A DNA stretch of 64,000 nt from NCBI RefSeq assembly GCF_018119405.1, contig NZ_JAGPWC010000013.1, positions 1-64,000 on the forward strand, in the 5' to 3' direction. This document shows, piece by piece, positions 10,140 through 18,757 of this stretch; the first letter of the stretch is position 1, and every line of letters starts with the position of its first letter. A program made the translations under genes and the position numbers. The notes under the pieces were generated by a model. It was not told where the DNA came from. It saw only the letters and a list, made by a program, of their open reading frames with translations, and made no database searches. Source of the DNA: Massilia sp. ST3. GTDB taxonomy: Bacteria; Pseudomonadota; Gammaproteobacteria; Burkholderiales; Burkholderiaceae_D.

Positions 10140-13037
10140 ATGATGGAAACACTCTTGTCCCGCTCGATCCGCGCGATCTGCCTGGGCGGCATGACCCTCG
10201 GCATGCACGCCGCGGTTGCTCAAGAAGCAGCCCAGCCGATGCAGCGCGTCGAAGTTACCGGTTCGCGTATCCGCCAGGTCGACCTGGAAACGGCGCAGCC
10301 GATCCAGATCATGAGCCAGGAACAGATCCAGAAAACCGGTCTGGTCACCGTTGGCGACATCCTGAACAACCTGTCGTCGGCCGGCGCGCCTGACTTCAGC
10401 CGCAGTGGCGCCCTGACCTCGAACGCCGAAGCCGGCGGCCAGTACGTCAGCCTGCGCAACCTGGGCTCGAACCGCCTGCTGGTCCTGGTGGACGGCAAGC
10501 GCTGGACCCAGACCGTCGATGGCTACACCGACCTGTCGACCATCCCGTCGTCGATGATCGAACGCATGGAAATCCTGAAGGACGGCGCTTCGTCGATCTA
10601 CGGTTCCGACGCGATCGCAGGCGTGATCAACATCATCCTGAAGAAGAACATGCAGGGCGGCCAGCTGTCCCTGTACACCGGCCAGAACGAAAAGAACGAC
10701 GGCAAGAACAAGGACTTCTCGCTGAGCTACGGCGCAGGCGACGACAAGGCCTCCGTGATGTTCGGCCTGTCGCACACCGAACAAGGCACCGTGTGGCCGT
10801 CGACCCGCGCCATCACCTCGACCACCTACGGTCCTGCCCACCCGTTCGACGGCCTGGGCGCGTCGCCATGGGGCCGCATCACCCCGGTCAACTCGGCCGG
10901 CGGCTCGCTGACCAACGCGGCGCAGGGCGGCTTCAACCGCATCCTGAACCACACCGGCACCTACGACGGCAAGGGCGTCGGCGCCAACTCGCGCGACCCG
11001 AACAGCTACCACGCCTACACCGGCGCACCGGAAGACAAGTACAACTCGAGCCAGGACATGCACCTGCTGTCGCCGAACAAGCTCGACACCCTGTTCGTCA
11101 AAGGCGAAATCGCGCTGCCGAAAGACATGCGCCTGAAAACCACGGCGATGTACTCGCAGCGCCAGTCGACCTCGCAGATCGCCGGCTACCCGCTGCAGTC
11201 GACCTCGCAGGCTGGCTACCCGGTCTACATCGACAAGGACAGCTACTACAACCCGTACGGTAACCAGGTTGCTGGTGCCGGCCTGGGCCGTGACCTGTTC
11301 TTCCAGCGCCGCACCATCGAGATGCCGCGTATCACCGACAACGAAAACCGCACCCTGCACATCGATGCAACCCTGGAAGGCGAGTTCTCGGTGCGTAACC
11401 TGGCGTGGAACTGGAGCGCCGGCTACAACCACAACAAGGTCTCGGGTTCGCAATCGGGTACCGGCAACATCAACCTGCTGAACCTGAAGAAGGCCCTGGG
11501 CCCGTCCTTCCTGAACGCCAACGGCGTCGTGCAGTGCGGCACCGCGGCCAACCCGATCGCCCTGGCATCGTGCACCCCGTGGGACATCCTGGGCGGCCCG
11601 TCGGCCTCGACCCCGGAAGCCCTGGCCTATGTCAACTCGCTTGACCAGAACGCCTACGGCTCGACCATCAACAGCGCCACCGCCGACATCGCCGGCGAAC
11701 TGTTCCAGCTGCCGGCCGGCGCCCTGGGCCTGGCGGTCGGTATCGAACACCGCGAAGTCAAGGGCCAGGAAGTTCCTGGCATCTTCGAGCAGTCGGGCTA
11801 CTCGACCAACCTGGCAGGCAAGCCGACCTTCGGCCGCTACACCGTGCGCGAGGCGTACGCCGAGCTGAACATCCCGGTCCTGAAGGCCCAGCCTTTCGCT
11901 GAACTGCTGAGCTTCAACCTGGCGACCCGTCACTCGGACTACAGCAACTTCGGCGTGGCCAACAACAGCAAGGCCAGCTTCATGTACAAGCCGGTCAAGG
12001 ACGTGCTGTTCCGTGGTACCTGGGCTGAGGGCTTCCGCGCCCCGACCCTGGGCGACACCTTCGGCGGCGGCTCGCAGTCGTTCGACACCTTCCTGGATCC
12101 GTGCGACACCCGCTTCGGCGAAGCGTCGCAAGACCCGGCCGTCCTGGCGCGTTGCATCGCTTCGGGCACCACCGCGACCTACCGCCAGCTGGGCCAGGCA
12201 GGCACCCCGATCACGAGCACCAACGGCACCCAGTCGCTGGTCGCCTTCAACTCGGGCGCCGGCAACCGCTTCCTGCAGCCGGAAACCGCGATCACCAAGA
12301 CCGCCGGCTTCGTGTACAGCCCGTCGTTCCTGCCGAACTTCAGCGTCGGCCTGGACTGGTACAACATCAAGATCGAGAACCGCATCACCGCGATCGGCGC
12401 AACCTACGTGGCCAACGAGTGCTTCATCGAAGGCAGCGCCAACTTCTGCAGCGTGATCAAGCGTGACCCGCTCACCGGCCAGATCACCACCCTGTCGCGC
12501 GGCAACGCCAACCTGGGTGAGATGGAAACCGAAGGCCTGGACCTGGCGATCAACTACCGCCTGCCGCGTACCGCCTACGGCCAGTTCAGCGTGCGTAACG
12601 AAACCTCGTACGTCGACAAGTTCCGCACCCGCAGCGGCGCCGACTCGGACTGGAACGAGTACGTTGGCGAGTACTTCTACAACCGCGTGAAGTCGAACAC
12701 CAACCTGGATTGGGCACTGGGCAACTGGAGCGCCACCTGGGGCTTCCGTTACTACAGCCCGGTCAAGGACCAGTGCTGGGATTCGGAAACCGAGTGCAAC
12801 ATGCCTGAGCGCGAGTCGAGCTGGGGTACCGGCGCGAACAAGCTGGGTTCGGTCACCATCCATGACATGAGCGTCGGCTACAAGACCTCGTGGAACGGCC
12901 GCATCCTGTTCGGTATCAACAACGTCTTCGACAAGAAGCCGCGTATTGTGTACGAAACCCAGGCTGACGCTTCCTCCGTGGACGCCGACCTGTCGCTGGA
13001 CCGCTTCTTCTACGTCCGCTACAGCCAGTCGTTCTAA
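10140..13037 (+). CDS. TonB-dependent outer-membrane receptor
   Basis: 965 aa. A signal peptide ends near AVA-QEA (about residue 26). Then come a TonB-box-like stretch (QRVEVTGSRI), a plug domain (about 45-170, with the LLVLVDGKR and ILKDGASSIYGSDAIAGVINI motifs) and a 22-strand barrel ending in the aromatic signature YVRYSQSF. It imports a bulky substrate across the outer membrane using TonB-ExbBD energy. The ribosome site TAGGAG precedes tandem ATGs at 10140 and 10143. It belongs to the same broad group as the receptor at 19.7-22.5 kb. No neighbouring enzyme tells the substrate; peptides, sugars or siderophores are all possible. Confidence 0.93.
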   Translation: MMETLLSRSIRAICLGGMTLGMHAAVAQEAAQPMQRVEVTGSRIRQVDLETAQPIQIMSQEQIQKTGLVTVGDILNNLSSAGAPDFSRSGALTSNAEAGGQYVSLRNLGSNRLLVLVDGKRWTQTVDGYTDLSTIPSSMIERMEILKDGASSIYGSDAIAGVINIILKKNMQGGQLSLYTGQNEKNDGKNKDFSLSYGAGDDKASVMFGLSHTEQGTVWPSTRAITSTTYGPAHPFDGLGASPWGRITPVNSAGGSLTNAAQGGFNRILNHTGTYDGKGVGANSRDPNSYHAYTGAPEDKYNSSQDMHLLSPNKLDTLFVKGEIALPKDMRLKTTAMYSQRQSTSQIAGYPLQSTSQAGYPVYIDKDSYYNPYGNQVAGAGLGRDLFFQRRTIEMPRITDNENRTLHIDATLEGEFSVRNLAWNWSAGYNHNKVSGSQSGTGNINLLNLKKALGPSFLNANGVVQCGTAANPIALASCTPWDILGGPSASTPEALAYVNSLDQNAYGSTINSATADIAGELFQLPAGALGLAVGIEHREVKGQEVPGIFEQSGYSTNLAGKPTFGRYTVREAYAELNIPVLKAQPFAELLSFNLATRHSDYSNFGVANNSKASFMYKPVKDVLFRGTWAEGFRAPTLGDTFGGGSQSFDTFLDPCDTRFGEASQDPAVLARCIASGTTATYRQLGQAGTPITSTNGTQSLVAFNSGAGNRFLQPETAITKTAGFVYSPSFLPNFSVGLDWYNIKIENRITAIGATYVANECFIEGSANFCSVIKRDPLTGQITTLSRGNANLGEMETEGLDLAINYRLPRTAYGQFSVRNETSYVDKFRTRSGADSDWNEYVGEYFYNRVKSNTNLDWALGNWSATWGFRYYSPVKDQCWDSETECNMPERESSWGTGANKLGSVTIHDMSVGYKTSWNGRILFGINNVFDKKPRIVYETQADASSVDADLSLDRFFYVRYSQSF

Positions 13038-13077
13038 TCGGACGAGCCCGCAAGGGCTTGCCTGAAGCTCGACCGAA

Positions 13078-13109
13078 TGCCCGCCAGGTTCGCCTGGCGG
13101 GCATTTTTT
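13078..13109 (+). terminator. Intrinsic terminator of TonB receptor
   Basis: An 11-bp perfect stem (TGCCCGCCAGG / CCTGGCGGGCA) with a TTCG tetraloop is followed by six T. It lies 41 bp after the receptor stop. Confidence 0.92.
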
Positions 13110-13201
13110 CATGGCGGCGCGCCCTGCCCGTCCACGCGCCGCGCCCGGACGCGGTATGATGACGCTTTGCCGGCCGCGCGCCGGCGCTCTTTTTTGCAGC
13201 G

Positions 13202-13966
13202 ATGACCATCAAATTCAAGAACGACAAGGACCTGGCCAAGATGCGCGTGGCCGGCCGCCTGGCAGCCGAAGTGCTGGAAATGATCGGCGAATACGTCAAG
13301 CCGGGTGTCTCGACCGAGGAGCTCGACCGCCGCTGCAACGACTATATCCGCAAGGTGCAGAAGGCCACGCCGGCCAACGTCGGCTACCACGGCTTTCCCA
13401 AGACCCTGTGCACGTCCGTCAACGGGGTGGTCTGCCACGGCATCCCGAGCGAGCAGGAAGTGCTCCAGGATGGCGACATCGTCAACATCGACGTCACCGT
13501 GATCAAGGATGGCTGGCACGGCGACACCAGCCGCATGTATTTCGCCGGCACCCCATCCCCCGAGGCGAAGAAGCTGGTCGACACGACCTTCGACGCGATG
13601 ATGGCGGGGATCCGCGCGGTGCGCCCCGGCGCGCGCCTGGGCGACGTCGGCCATGCGATCCAGAAGCTGGCGGAGGCCGCCGGCTACTCGGTGGTGCGCG
13701 ACTACTGCGGCCATGGCATCGGCCGCGTCTACCATGAGGAACCGCAGGTGCTGCACTATGGCCGTCCCAATACCGGCCTGCTGCTCAAGGAAGGCATGAC
13801 CTTCACCGTCGAGCCGATGATCAATATGGGCAAGGAAGACGTGATCCAGCTCGAGGACGGCTGGACCGTGAAGACGCGCGACGGCTCGCTGTCGGCGCAG
13901 TGGGAGCACATGATCGCGGTGACGCGCAATGGCTTCGAGATCCTGACGCCCTGGCCCAAGCGCTGA
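13202..13966 (+). CDS. map: Methionine aminopeptidase, type I
   Basis: 254 aa. It removes the initiator methionine from nascent proteins. The dinuclear metal ligands are all visible: Asp in NIDVTV, Asp in HGDTSRM, His in GHGIG, Glu in FTVEPM and Glu in QWEHM; the substrate-side His is in YHGFPKT. The gene stands alone between two terminators. The usual betaproteobacterial map sits near rpsB-tsf or glnD, so this may be a second copy, which is an inference. It begins at an ATG directly after TTTTTTGCAGCG with no strong ribosome site. Confidence 0.95.
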   Translation: MTIKFKNDKDLAKMRVAGRLAAEVLEMIGEYVKPGVSTEELDRRCNDYIRKVQKATPANVGYHGFPKTLCTSVNGVVCHGIPSEQEVLQDGDIVNIDVTVIKDGWHGDTSRMYFAGTPSPEAKKLVDTTFDAMMAGIRAVRPGARLGDVGHAIQKLAEAAGYSVVRDYCGHGIGRVYHEEPQVLHYGRPNTGLLLKEGMTFTVEPMINMGKEDVIQLEDGWTVKTRDGSLSAQWEHMIAVTRNGFEILTPWPKR

Positions 13967-13975
13967 GCCTGAATG

Positions 13976-14007
13976 CAAAAAAATCCGGCCGATGGCCGGA
14001 TTTTTTT
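13976..14007 (+). terminator. Bidirectional intrinsic terminator after map
   Basis: A stem TCCGGCC / GGCCGGA with a 3-base loop is flanked by A7 and T7, so it can stop transcription on either strand. It is closely related in sequence to the terminator at 14250-14280 and seems to be part of the duplicated unit described at 14030-14220. Confidence 0.88.
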
Positions 14008-14029
14008 GCCCCGCTCGGCGAGCGTCTGC

Positions 14030-14220
14030 AGCATGGCAGGTTCGCGAGTGAATGCTGGAACCTCGTACGGACCATGCCGATCATACCGAGCTCTCGAGCC
14101 GTAGATAATCAGGCTGCTTGTTTTGCCGCTCAACACGATAACCGGGTTCCGGCCTTCCGTAAAGTCATTGCAGGCATATGATTCTGCCCGATCCATGCTT
14201 ATATCCGCCCCGATAATCAT
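14030..14220 (-). pseudogene. Decayed copy of the double-glycine peptide gene pair
   Basis: Read on the minus strand this stretch holds remnants of both neighbouring peptide genes in the same order. Bases 14141-14177 match 14491-14527 (peptide A, C-terminal half) at about 29 of 37 positions; the translation CNDFTEGRNPV parallels YDDFMEGWNSV. Bases 14031-14057 match 14301-14327 (C-terminus of peptide B), where FTREPAML parallels FNRERAML. The leader parts, including the double glycine, and about 85 bp between the remnants are missing, and the stop of the B remnant is lost. A terminator of the same sequence follows each copy. The simplest reading is a tandem duplication of the A-B-terminator unit, one copy of which has decayed. 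Confidence 0.75.
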
Positions 14221-14249
14221 TCAACCATTGCGATATGAATCAGGGAGGC

Positions 14250-14280
14250 AAAAAAAAATCCGGCCAGCTGGCCGGATTTT
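14250..14280 (-). terminator. Terminator of the double-glycine peptide genes
   Basis: A perfect 22-bp palindrome AATCCGGCCAG/CTGGCCGGATT is followed, on the minus strand, by a run of nine T. It lies 17 bp after the stop codon of peptide B and closes the two-gene unit. Confidence 0.9.
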
Positions 14281-14296
14281 CTCCGCGCGGGCGCTA

Positions 14297-14446
14297 TTAC
14301 AGCATTGCGCGTTCGCGATTGAATACTTCCTCCGGCACATTGCCGCAGTTCGTATCATTCGCGAATTCGTGCAGCCAGGCGCCAACACGGCCCCAGAAGC
14401 TCGCACCGCCGACTTCTTCGACTTCTTGCAGATTCAGTTCAGTCAT
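14297..14446 (-). CDS. Double-glycine leader peptide B (bacteriocin-like)
   Basis: 49 aa from the ATG at 14446, preceded by TTGGAGAATAGAG, a good ribosome site that decides the start over an upstream in-frame ATG. The N-terminus MTELNLQEVEEVGGA matches the leader pattern of class II bacteriocins and related secreted peptides: hydrophobic residues at positions 4, 6, 9 and 12 and cleavage after GG or GA. The mature part would be 34-35 aa, starting SFWGRVGAWLHEF (amphipathic, with a GxxxG-like GRVGAW) and holding one cysteine. Peptidase-C39 ABC exporters cut such leaders during export, but none is in the window. It lies 22 bp behind peptide A and they share a terminator, so they form an operon. 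The function (two-peptide bacteriocin, signal or other) is inference. Confidence 0.72.
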   Translation of the reverse strand: MTELNLQEVEEVGGASFWGRVGAWLHEFANDTNCGNVPEEVFNRERAML

Positions 14447-14468
14447 CTCTATTCTCCAATATCGCAGA

Positions 14469-14621
14469 TCAGCGGCGGCAGGTATTGCCGACCGAGTTCC
14501 AGCCTTCCATGAAGTCGTCGTAGGCATCGACCGCGGTCATCGCGAGGGATACTGCGGCGATCGCGGCGGCGATCCAGCCACCCGAAACCTGTTCCACTTC
14601 AACCATGTTCAGTTGTTCCAT
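14469..14621 (-). CDS. Double-glycine leader peptide A (bacteriocin-like)
   Basis: 50 aa from the ATG at 14621, preceded by CTGGAGAAAAAA. The leader MEQLNMVEVEQVSGG is 15 aa and textbook double-glycine. The mature part is 35 aa: a hydrophobic, alanine-rich helix (WIAAAIAAVSLAMTAV, residues 16-31) and an acidic then basic tail with a single Cys48. A small hydrophobic mature peptide paired with a second peptide recalls the lactobin A/cerein 7B-type class IIb group that annotation pipelines also find in proteobacteria. No immunity gene or exporter was recognised nearby; the membrane protein at 14968-15309 is a candidate only by position. Such short genes are easily missed in automatic annotation. 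Confidence 0.75.
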   Translation of the reverse strand: MEQLNMVEVEQVSGGWIAAAIAAVSLAMTAVDAYDDFMEGWNSVGNTCRR

Positions 14622-14967
14622 TTTTTTCTCCAGTTTTTGAATTAATAGTTTCGATACGGAATTCGGAATGCAACAATAATGCGCCAAACGCAATGAATGT
14701 TTCCCTGTCTCCACTGACGATATTATTGCATTCGTTTTCGCACGTCTATTCGATAAAAATAATTCGCAAACCTTTTTTCACGATTCCGCAATTGTATGCA
14801 ATCCCGATATAACCGGGATTCACGATATTCATGCGCAAGAAATCTCTGCGCCGATTCGACACAAATTAAACGTCTTAATTAGCGAGGAGAAGGACACAGG
14901 GCGCTGGAGATGACCGGTGAAGCCACACCAGTTTATGAAGTAGAAAGCGCCACCCACCGAACCGGAG
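14622..14967. other. Low-GC intergenic region upstream of peptide genes
   Basis: 346 bases, clearly AT-rich up to about 14880 compared with the GC-rich surroundings. It holds a 7-bp dyad AATCCCG-N7-CGGGATT at 14800-14820, about 180 bp upstream of peptide A, which may be an operator. No gene longer than about 30 codons with a ribosome site was supported. The low GC fits acquired or fast-evolving DNA. Confidence 0.5.
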
Positions 14968-15309
14968 TCAGCCCGGGAAGATCTGGTGTTTCATCATGAG
15001 CCCGGCCGTGCCGATCATGATGCCGGCGTAGCCCAGGATCGCCATCACCAGGCGTGACCGCCCGGAGGACGACGCGGACGGCTGCAGTGTGCTTCCGATC
15101 AAAAAAATCGCGCACAGGACCCTGCCGGCCCCGTAGATGGCCTCGGCATGGTTGCCAAGCACGCCCCCCTCGATGAGGTCGTAGATCCCCGGCACCCCGA
15201 GAAACGCGGCCAGTCCGAAGTTGACGCCCTTGGCAGGGCGCAGCGTAGAAGTTTGCAGCATGAGCAAGGATCGAAGAGGATTAGTGTTCCAACAATCTAA
15301 AGTAAGCAT
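14968..15309 (-). CDS. Hypothetical small membrane protein
   Basis: 113 aa from the ATG at 15309, or 97 aa from the ATG at 15261; neither has a good ribosome site. Three hydrophobic segments are visible: VNFGLAAFLGVPGIYDLIEG, AIYGAGRVLCAIFLIG and LVMAILGYAGIMIGTAGLMM. No family was recognised. It lies upstream of, and on the same strand as, the two double-glycine peptide genes, separated from them by about 350 bp. A role as immunity protein can be imagined from size and membrane nature, but nothing in the sequence proves it. It could also be a chance frame, although the clean membrane pattern argues against that. Confidence 0.5.
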   Translation of the reverse strand: MLTLDCWNTNPLRSLLMLQTSTLRPAKGVNFGLAAFLGVPGIYDLIEGGVLGNHAEAIYGAGRVLCAIFLIGSTLQPSASSSGRSRLVMAILGYAGIMIGTAGLMMKHQIFPG

Positions 15310-15463
15310 TGATCAGGCGCAATGATTTTTCCTGCGTCGGACATGATTATTTTTTCGGCATATGTGGCGCGCATCAAGTGATGCGGAAATGCGTCGCCGC
15401 TACCCTTGAGGGGTCGGCGCGCCCTCGCGGCGCTCGCGCCGGCCTGTACGCCCTCCCAAATGG

Positions 15464-15497
15464 AAACGGCCCGGTGCTTGCAGCGACCGGGCCGTTT
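15464..15497 (-). terminator. Hairpin downstream of gap
   Basis: A perfect 12-bp stem AAACGGCCCGGT/ACCGGGCCGTTT with a 10-base loop starts 35 bp after the gap stop codon. Only a short T-stretch follows on the minus strand, so it may be a weak terminator or mRNA-stabilising hairpin. Confidence 0.6.
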
Positions 15498-15531
15498 CGA
15501 GCCTTGCATCAGCGCCGCAAGGCGCAGCGGA

Positions 15532-16542
15532 TTACTTCGCGTTCATCAGCGCGACGGTGGTGTCGAGCATGCGGTTCGAGAAGCCCCACTCGTTGTCGTA
15601 CCAGGACGAGACCTTCACCAGGCGGCCCGAGACCTTGGTCAGGGTGGCGTCGAAGTTCGACGATGCCGGGTTGTGGTTGAAGTCCACCGAGACCAGCGGG
15701 TCGGTGTTGTAGGTCAGGATGCCTTTCAGGGCGCCTTCCGACGCGGACTTCATCAGGGCGTTGACTTCGTCGACGGTGGTGTCGCGCTTGGCGATGAAGG
15801 ACAGGTCGACGATCGACACGTTGATGGTCGGCACGCGGATCGCGAAGCCGTCCAGCTTGCCGTTCAGCTCAGGCAGCACCAGGCCGACCGCGGCGGCGGC
15901 GCCGGTCTTGGTCGGGATCATCGACTGGGTGGCCGAACGGGCGCGGCGCAGGTCTTCGTGCATCACGTCGGTCAGCACCTGGTCGTTGGTGTAGGCGTGC
16001 ACGGTGGTCATCAGGCCGGTTTCCAGGCCGATGGCGTCGTGCAGGGGCTTGACCAGCGGGGCCAGGCAGTTGGTGGTGCAGGATGCGTTCGAAATCACGG
16101 TGTCGGTCGACTTCAGCACGTCCTGGTTGACGCCGTACACGATGGTGGCGTCGACATCCTTGCCGCCCGGAGCCGAGATGATGACCTTCTTGGCGCCGCC
16201 CTTCAGGTGGGCCGAGGCCTTTTCCTTGGTGGTGAAGAAGCCGGTGCACTCGAGCACCACGTCCACGCCCAGCTCGCCCCACGGGATCTCGGCCGGGTTA
16301 CGCTGCGCGAACACGCGGATCTTGTCGCCGTTGACGATCATGTTGTCGCCTTCGACCGTGACGGTGCCCGGGAACTTGCCGTGGGCGGTGTCGTAGCGGG
16401 TCAGGTGGGCGTTCGATTCGGCGTTGCCGAGATCGTTGATCGCCACGATCTGGATGTCTTGCTTCTTGCCGCCTTCGTAGAAAGCGCGCAGGATGTTGCG
16501 GCCGATGCGGCCATAACCGTTGATTGCTACCTTGATCGTCAT
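15532..16542 (-). CDS. gap: Glyceraldehyde-3-phosphate dehydrogenase, type I
   Basis: 336 aa from the ATG at 16542, chosen because AGGAGCAAAGC precedes it and the protein then starts in the canonical way ([16 protein letters not shown], the NAD-binding P-loop). The catalytic Cys155 is in [13 protein letters not shown]. It oxidises glyceraldehyde-3-phosphate to 1,3-bisphosphoglycerate with NAD in the cytosol. It follows tkt by 93 bp on the same strand; tkt-gap pairing is common in betaproteobacteria and links the pentose phosphate or Calvin-type sugar flow to glycolysis. Confidence 0.97.
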   Translation of the reverse strand: MTIKVAINGYGRIGRNILRAFYEGGKKQDIQIVAINDLGNAESNAHLTRYDTAHGKFPGTVTVEGDNMIVNGDKIRVFAQRNPAEIPWGELGVDVVLECTGFFTTKEKASAHLKGGAKKVIISAPGGKDVDATIVYGVNQDVLKSTDTVISNASCTTNCLAPLVKPLHDAIGLETGLMTTVHAYTNDQVLTDVMHEDLRRARSATQSMIPTKTGAAAAVGLVLPELNGKLDGFAIRVPTINVSIVDLSFIAKRDTTVDEVNALMKSASEGALKGILTYNTDPLVSVDFNHNPASSNFDATLTKVSGRLVKVSSWYDNEWGFSNRMLDTTVALMNAK

Positions 16543-16635
16543 GCTTTGCTCCTGATTAGAAAAAAACTTTTTTTCACAACGCACATGCTGGTCTGAATAC
16601 AAACAGGGCCGCCCGCAGGCAGCCCCATGAAACGC

Positions 16636-18633
16636 TTAGCCGGCGATGACGGCCTTGGCTTTCGCCACGACGTTTTCGACGGTGAAGCCGAAGTGCTTGA
16701 ACAGCACCGGCGCCGGCGCCGATTCGCCGAAGGTGTCGATGCCGACCACGGCGCCTTCCAGGCCCACGTACTTGTACCAGAAGTCGGTCACGCCGGCTTC
16801 GATCGCGACGCGCGGGATACCGCGCGGCAGGACCTGGGCCTTGTAGGCTGCATCCTGGCGTTCGAACACATCGGTCGACGGCATCGAGACCACGCGGGCC
16901 GCCACGCCTTCGGACGCCAGCGCATCGGCGGCCTTCATCGCCAGTTCGACTTCCGAACCGGTGGCGATCAGGATCACCTTGGGCTCAAGCGCGTCGCGCA
17001 GCACATAGCCGCCCTTGGCCACGTTGGCGATCGCGGCCGCGTCACGCTCCATGAACGGCAGGTTCTGGCGCGAGAAGATCAGGGTCGACGGGCCATCCTT
17101 GCGCTGGACCGCGGCGCCCCAGGCCACCTGCGATTCGACGGTGTCGCACGGACGCCAGTTGTCCAGGTTCGGGATCAGGCGCAGCGACGAGACGTGCTCG
17201 ATCGACTGGTGGGTCGGGCCGTCTTCGCCCAGGCCGATCGAGTCGTGGGTGAACACGAACAGCGAGCGGATCTTCATCAGCGCGGCCATGCGCAGCGCGT
17301 TGCGGCTATAGTCCGAGAAGGTCAGGAAGGTCGCGCCGAAGGGGATGAAACCGCCGTGCAGGGCGACGCCGTTCTGGATCGCGGCCATGCCGAATTCGCG
17401 CACGCCGTAGTTGATGTGGTTGCCCGGGATGCCCGAACGCACCGCCACCGATTCCTTCCAGTTGGTCAGGTTCGAGCCGGTCAGGTCGGCCGAGCCGCCC
17501 AGGAATTCCGGCAGGGTCGCGGCCAGCGCCTGGATCGCGTTCTGCGAGGCCTTGCGGGTGGCGACGGTTTCCTTCTTCTCGACGCAGGCGGCGACGGCGG
17601 CGTCCAGCACCTCGCTGAAGTTGCCCGGCAGTTCACCCTTCATGCGGCGCTCGAATTCGGCGGCCAGCTGCGGGTGGGCTTCGCGGTAGGCGGCGAAGCA
17701 GGTGTTCCATTCGGCTTCAGCCGCGGCGCCGCGCTGTTTCGCGTCCCAGGCTTCGTAGATTTCGCCCGGGATGTCGAAGGGGATCGGGTCCCACAGCAGG
17801 TGCTGGCGCACGGCCGCGATTTCCTTGTCGCCCAGCGGGGCGCCGTGGACCTTGTCGCCGCCTTCCAGGTTCGGGGCGCCCTTGCCGATGATGGTCTTGC
17901 AGCAGATCAGGGTCGGACGGTCCGATTGCTTGGCCTGCTCGATGGCGGCGGAGACCGCGGCGACGTCGTGGCCGTCGACCTTTGGGATCACGTTCCAGCC
18001 GTAGGCTTCGAAGCGCTTCTGGGTGTCGTCGGTGAACCAGCCTTCGACGCGGCCGTCGATCGAGATGCCGTTGTCGTCGTACAGCCAGATCAGCTTGTTC
18101 AGGCGCAGGGTGCCGGCCAGCGAAGCGACTTCGTGCGAGATGCCTTCCATCAGGCAGCCGTCGCCCAGGAAGGCGTAGGTGTAGTGGTCGACCACTTCGT
18201 AGCCCGGACGGTTGAATTCATAGCCCAGCAGCCACTCGGCCAGCGCCATGCCGACCGAGTTCGCGATGCCCTGGCCCAGCGGGCCGGTGGTGGTTTCCAC
18301 GCCCGGGGTGATGCCCACTTCCGGGTGGCCCGCGGTCTTCGAGTGCAGCTGGCGGAAGTCGCGCAGGTCGTCCATGCTCAGGTCGTAGCCGGCCAGGTGC
18401 AGCATCGCATAATGCAGCATCGAGCCATGGCCGTTCGAGAGCAGGAAGCGGTCGCGGTTGAACCAGCCCGGATTGGCCGGGTTGTGGCGGTAATGCTTGT
18501 CCCACAGCGCGACGCCGATCTCGGCCATGCCCATCGGCATGCCCGGGTGGCCCGAATTGGCTTTCTGGACGGCGTCCATCGCCAGCGCGCGGATCGCGTT
18601 GGCCATCAGGGTGGTGGTTTGCGTAGATTTCAT
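16636..18633 (-). CDS. tkt: Transketolase
   Basis: 665 aa, the usual length. It transfers two-carbon ketol units between sugar phosphates using thiamine diphosphate. Visible are the substrate/TPP motif SGHPGMPMG (residues 27-35), NGHGSMLHY, and the TPP-magnesium motif GDGCLMEG followed by the DDN block. The middle pyrimidine-binding domain (with [12 protein letters not shown]) and the C-terminal domain are complete. It is first in the tkt-gap unit and diverges from rsmE; the 124 bp between them must hold both promoters. Confidence 0.97.
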   Translation of the reverse strand: MKSTQTTTLMANAIRALAMDAVQKANSGHPGMPMGMAEIGVALWDKHYRHNPANPGWFNRDRFLLSNGHGSMLHYAMLHLAGYDLSMDDLRDFRQLHSKTAGHPEVGITPGVETTTGPLGQGIANSVGMALAEWLLGYEFNRPGYEVVDHYTYAFLGDGCLMEGISHEVASLAGTLRLNKLIWLYDDNGISIDGRVEGWFTDDTQKRFEAYGWNVIPKVDGHDVAAVSAAIEQAKQSDRPTLICCKTIIGKGAPNLEGGDKVHGAPLGDKEIAAVRQHLLWDPIPFDIPGEIYEAWDAKQRGAAAEAEWNTCFAAYREAHPQLAAEFERRMKGELPGNFSEVLDAAVAACVEKKETVATRKASQNAIQALAATLPEFLGGSADLTGSNLTNWKESVAVRSGIPGNHINYGVREFGMAAIQNGVALHGGFIPFGATFLTFSDYSRNALRMAALMKIRSLFVFTHDSIGLGEDGPTHQSIEHVSSLRLIPNLDNWRPCDTVESQVAWGAAVQRKDGPSTLIFSRQNLPFMERDAAAIANVAKGGYVLRDALEPKVILIATGSEVELAMKAADALASEGVAARVVSMPSTDVFERQDAAYKAQVLPRGIPRVAIEAGVTDFWYKYVGLEGAVVGIDTFGESAPAPVLFKHFGFTVENVVAKAKAVIAG

Positions 18634-18757
18634 GAATTAACGATGCTGGATCAGGGAATGGGGAAAGCGGTGGCGCGCTGGCCGTAGCCCGTTATTCTAC
18701 CAGACAGAGGTGCTGCCGAATTAAAATGCAGTTTGTTCAATTCCACACAGCCACCGC

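Noticed and set aside
13756-14220. A 154-codon minus-strand frame running from the decayed peptide remnant into map
   Set aside because: It crosses a terminator hairpin and overlaps map antisense. Only its first 60 codons have meaning, as remnant of the duplicated peptides.
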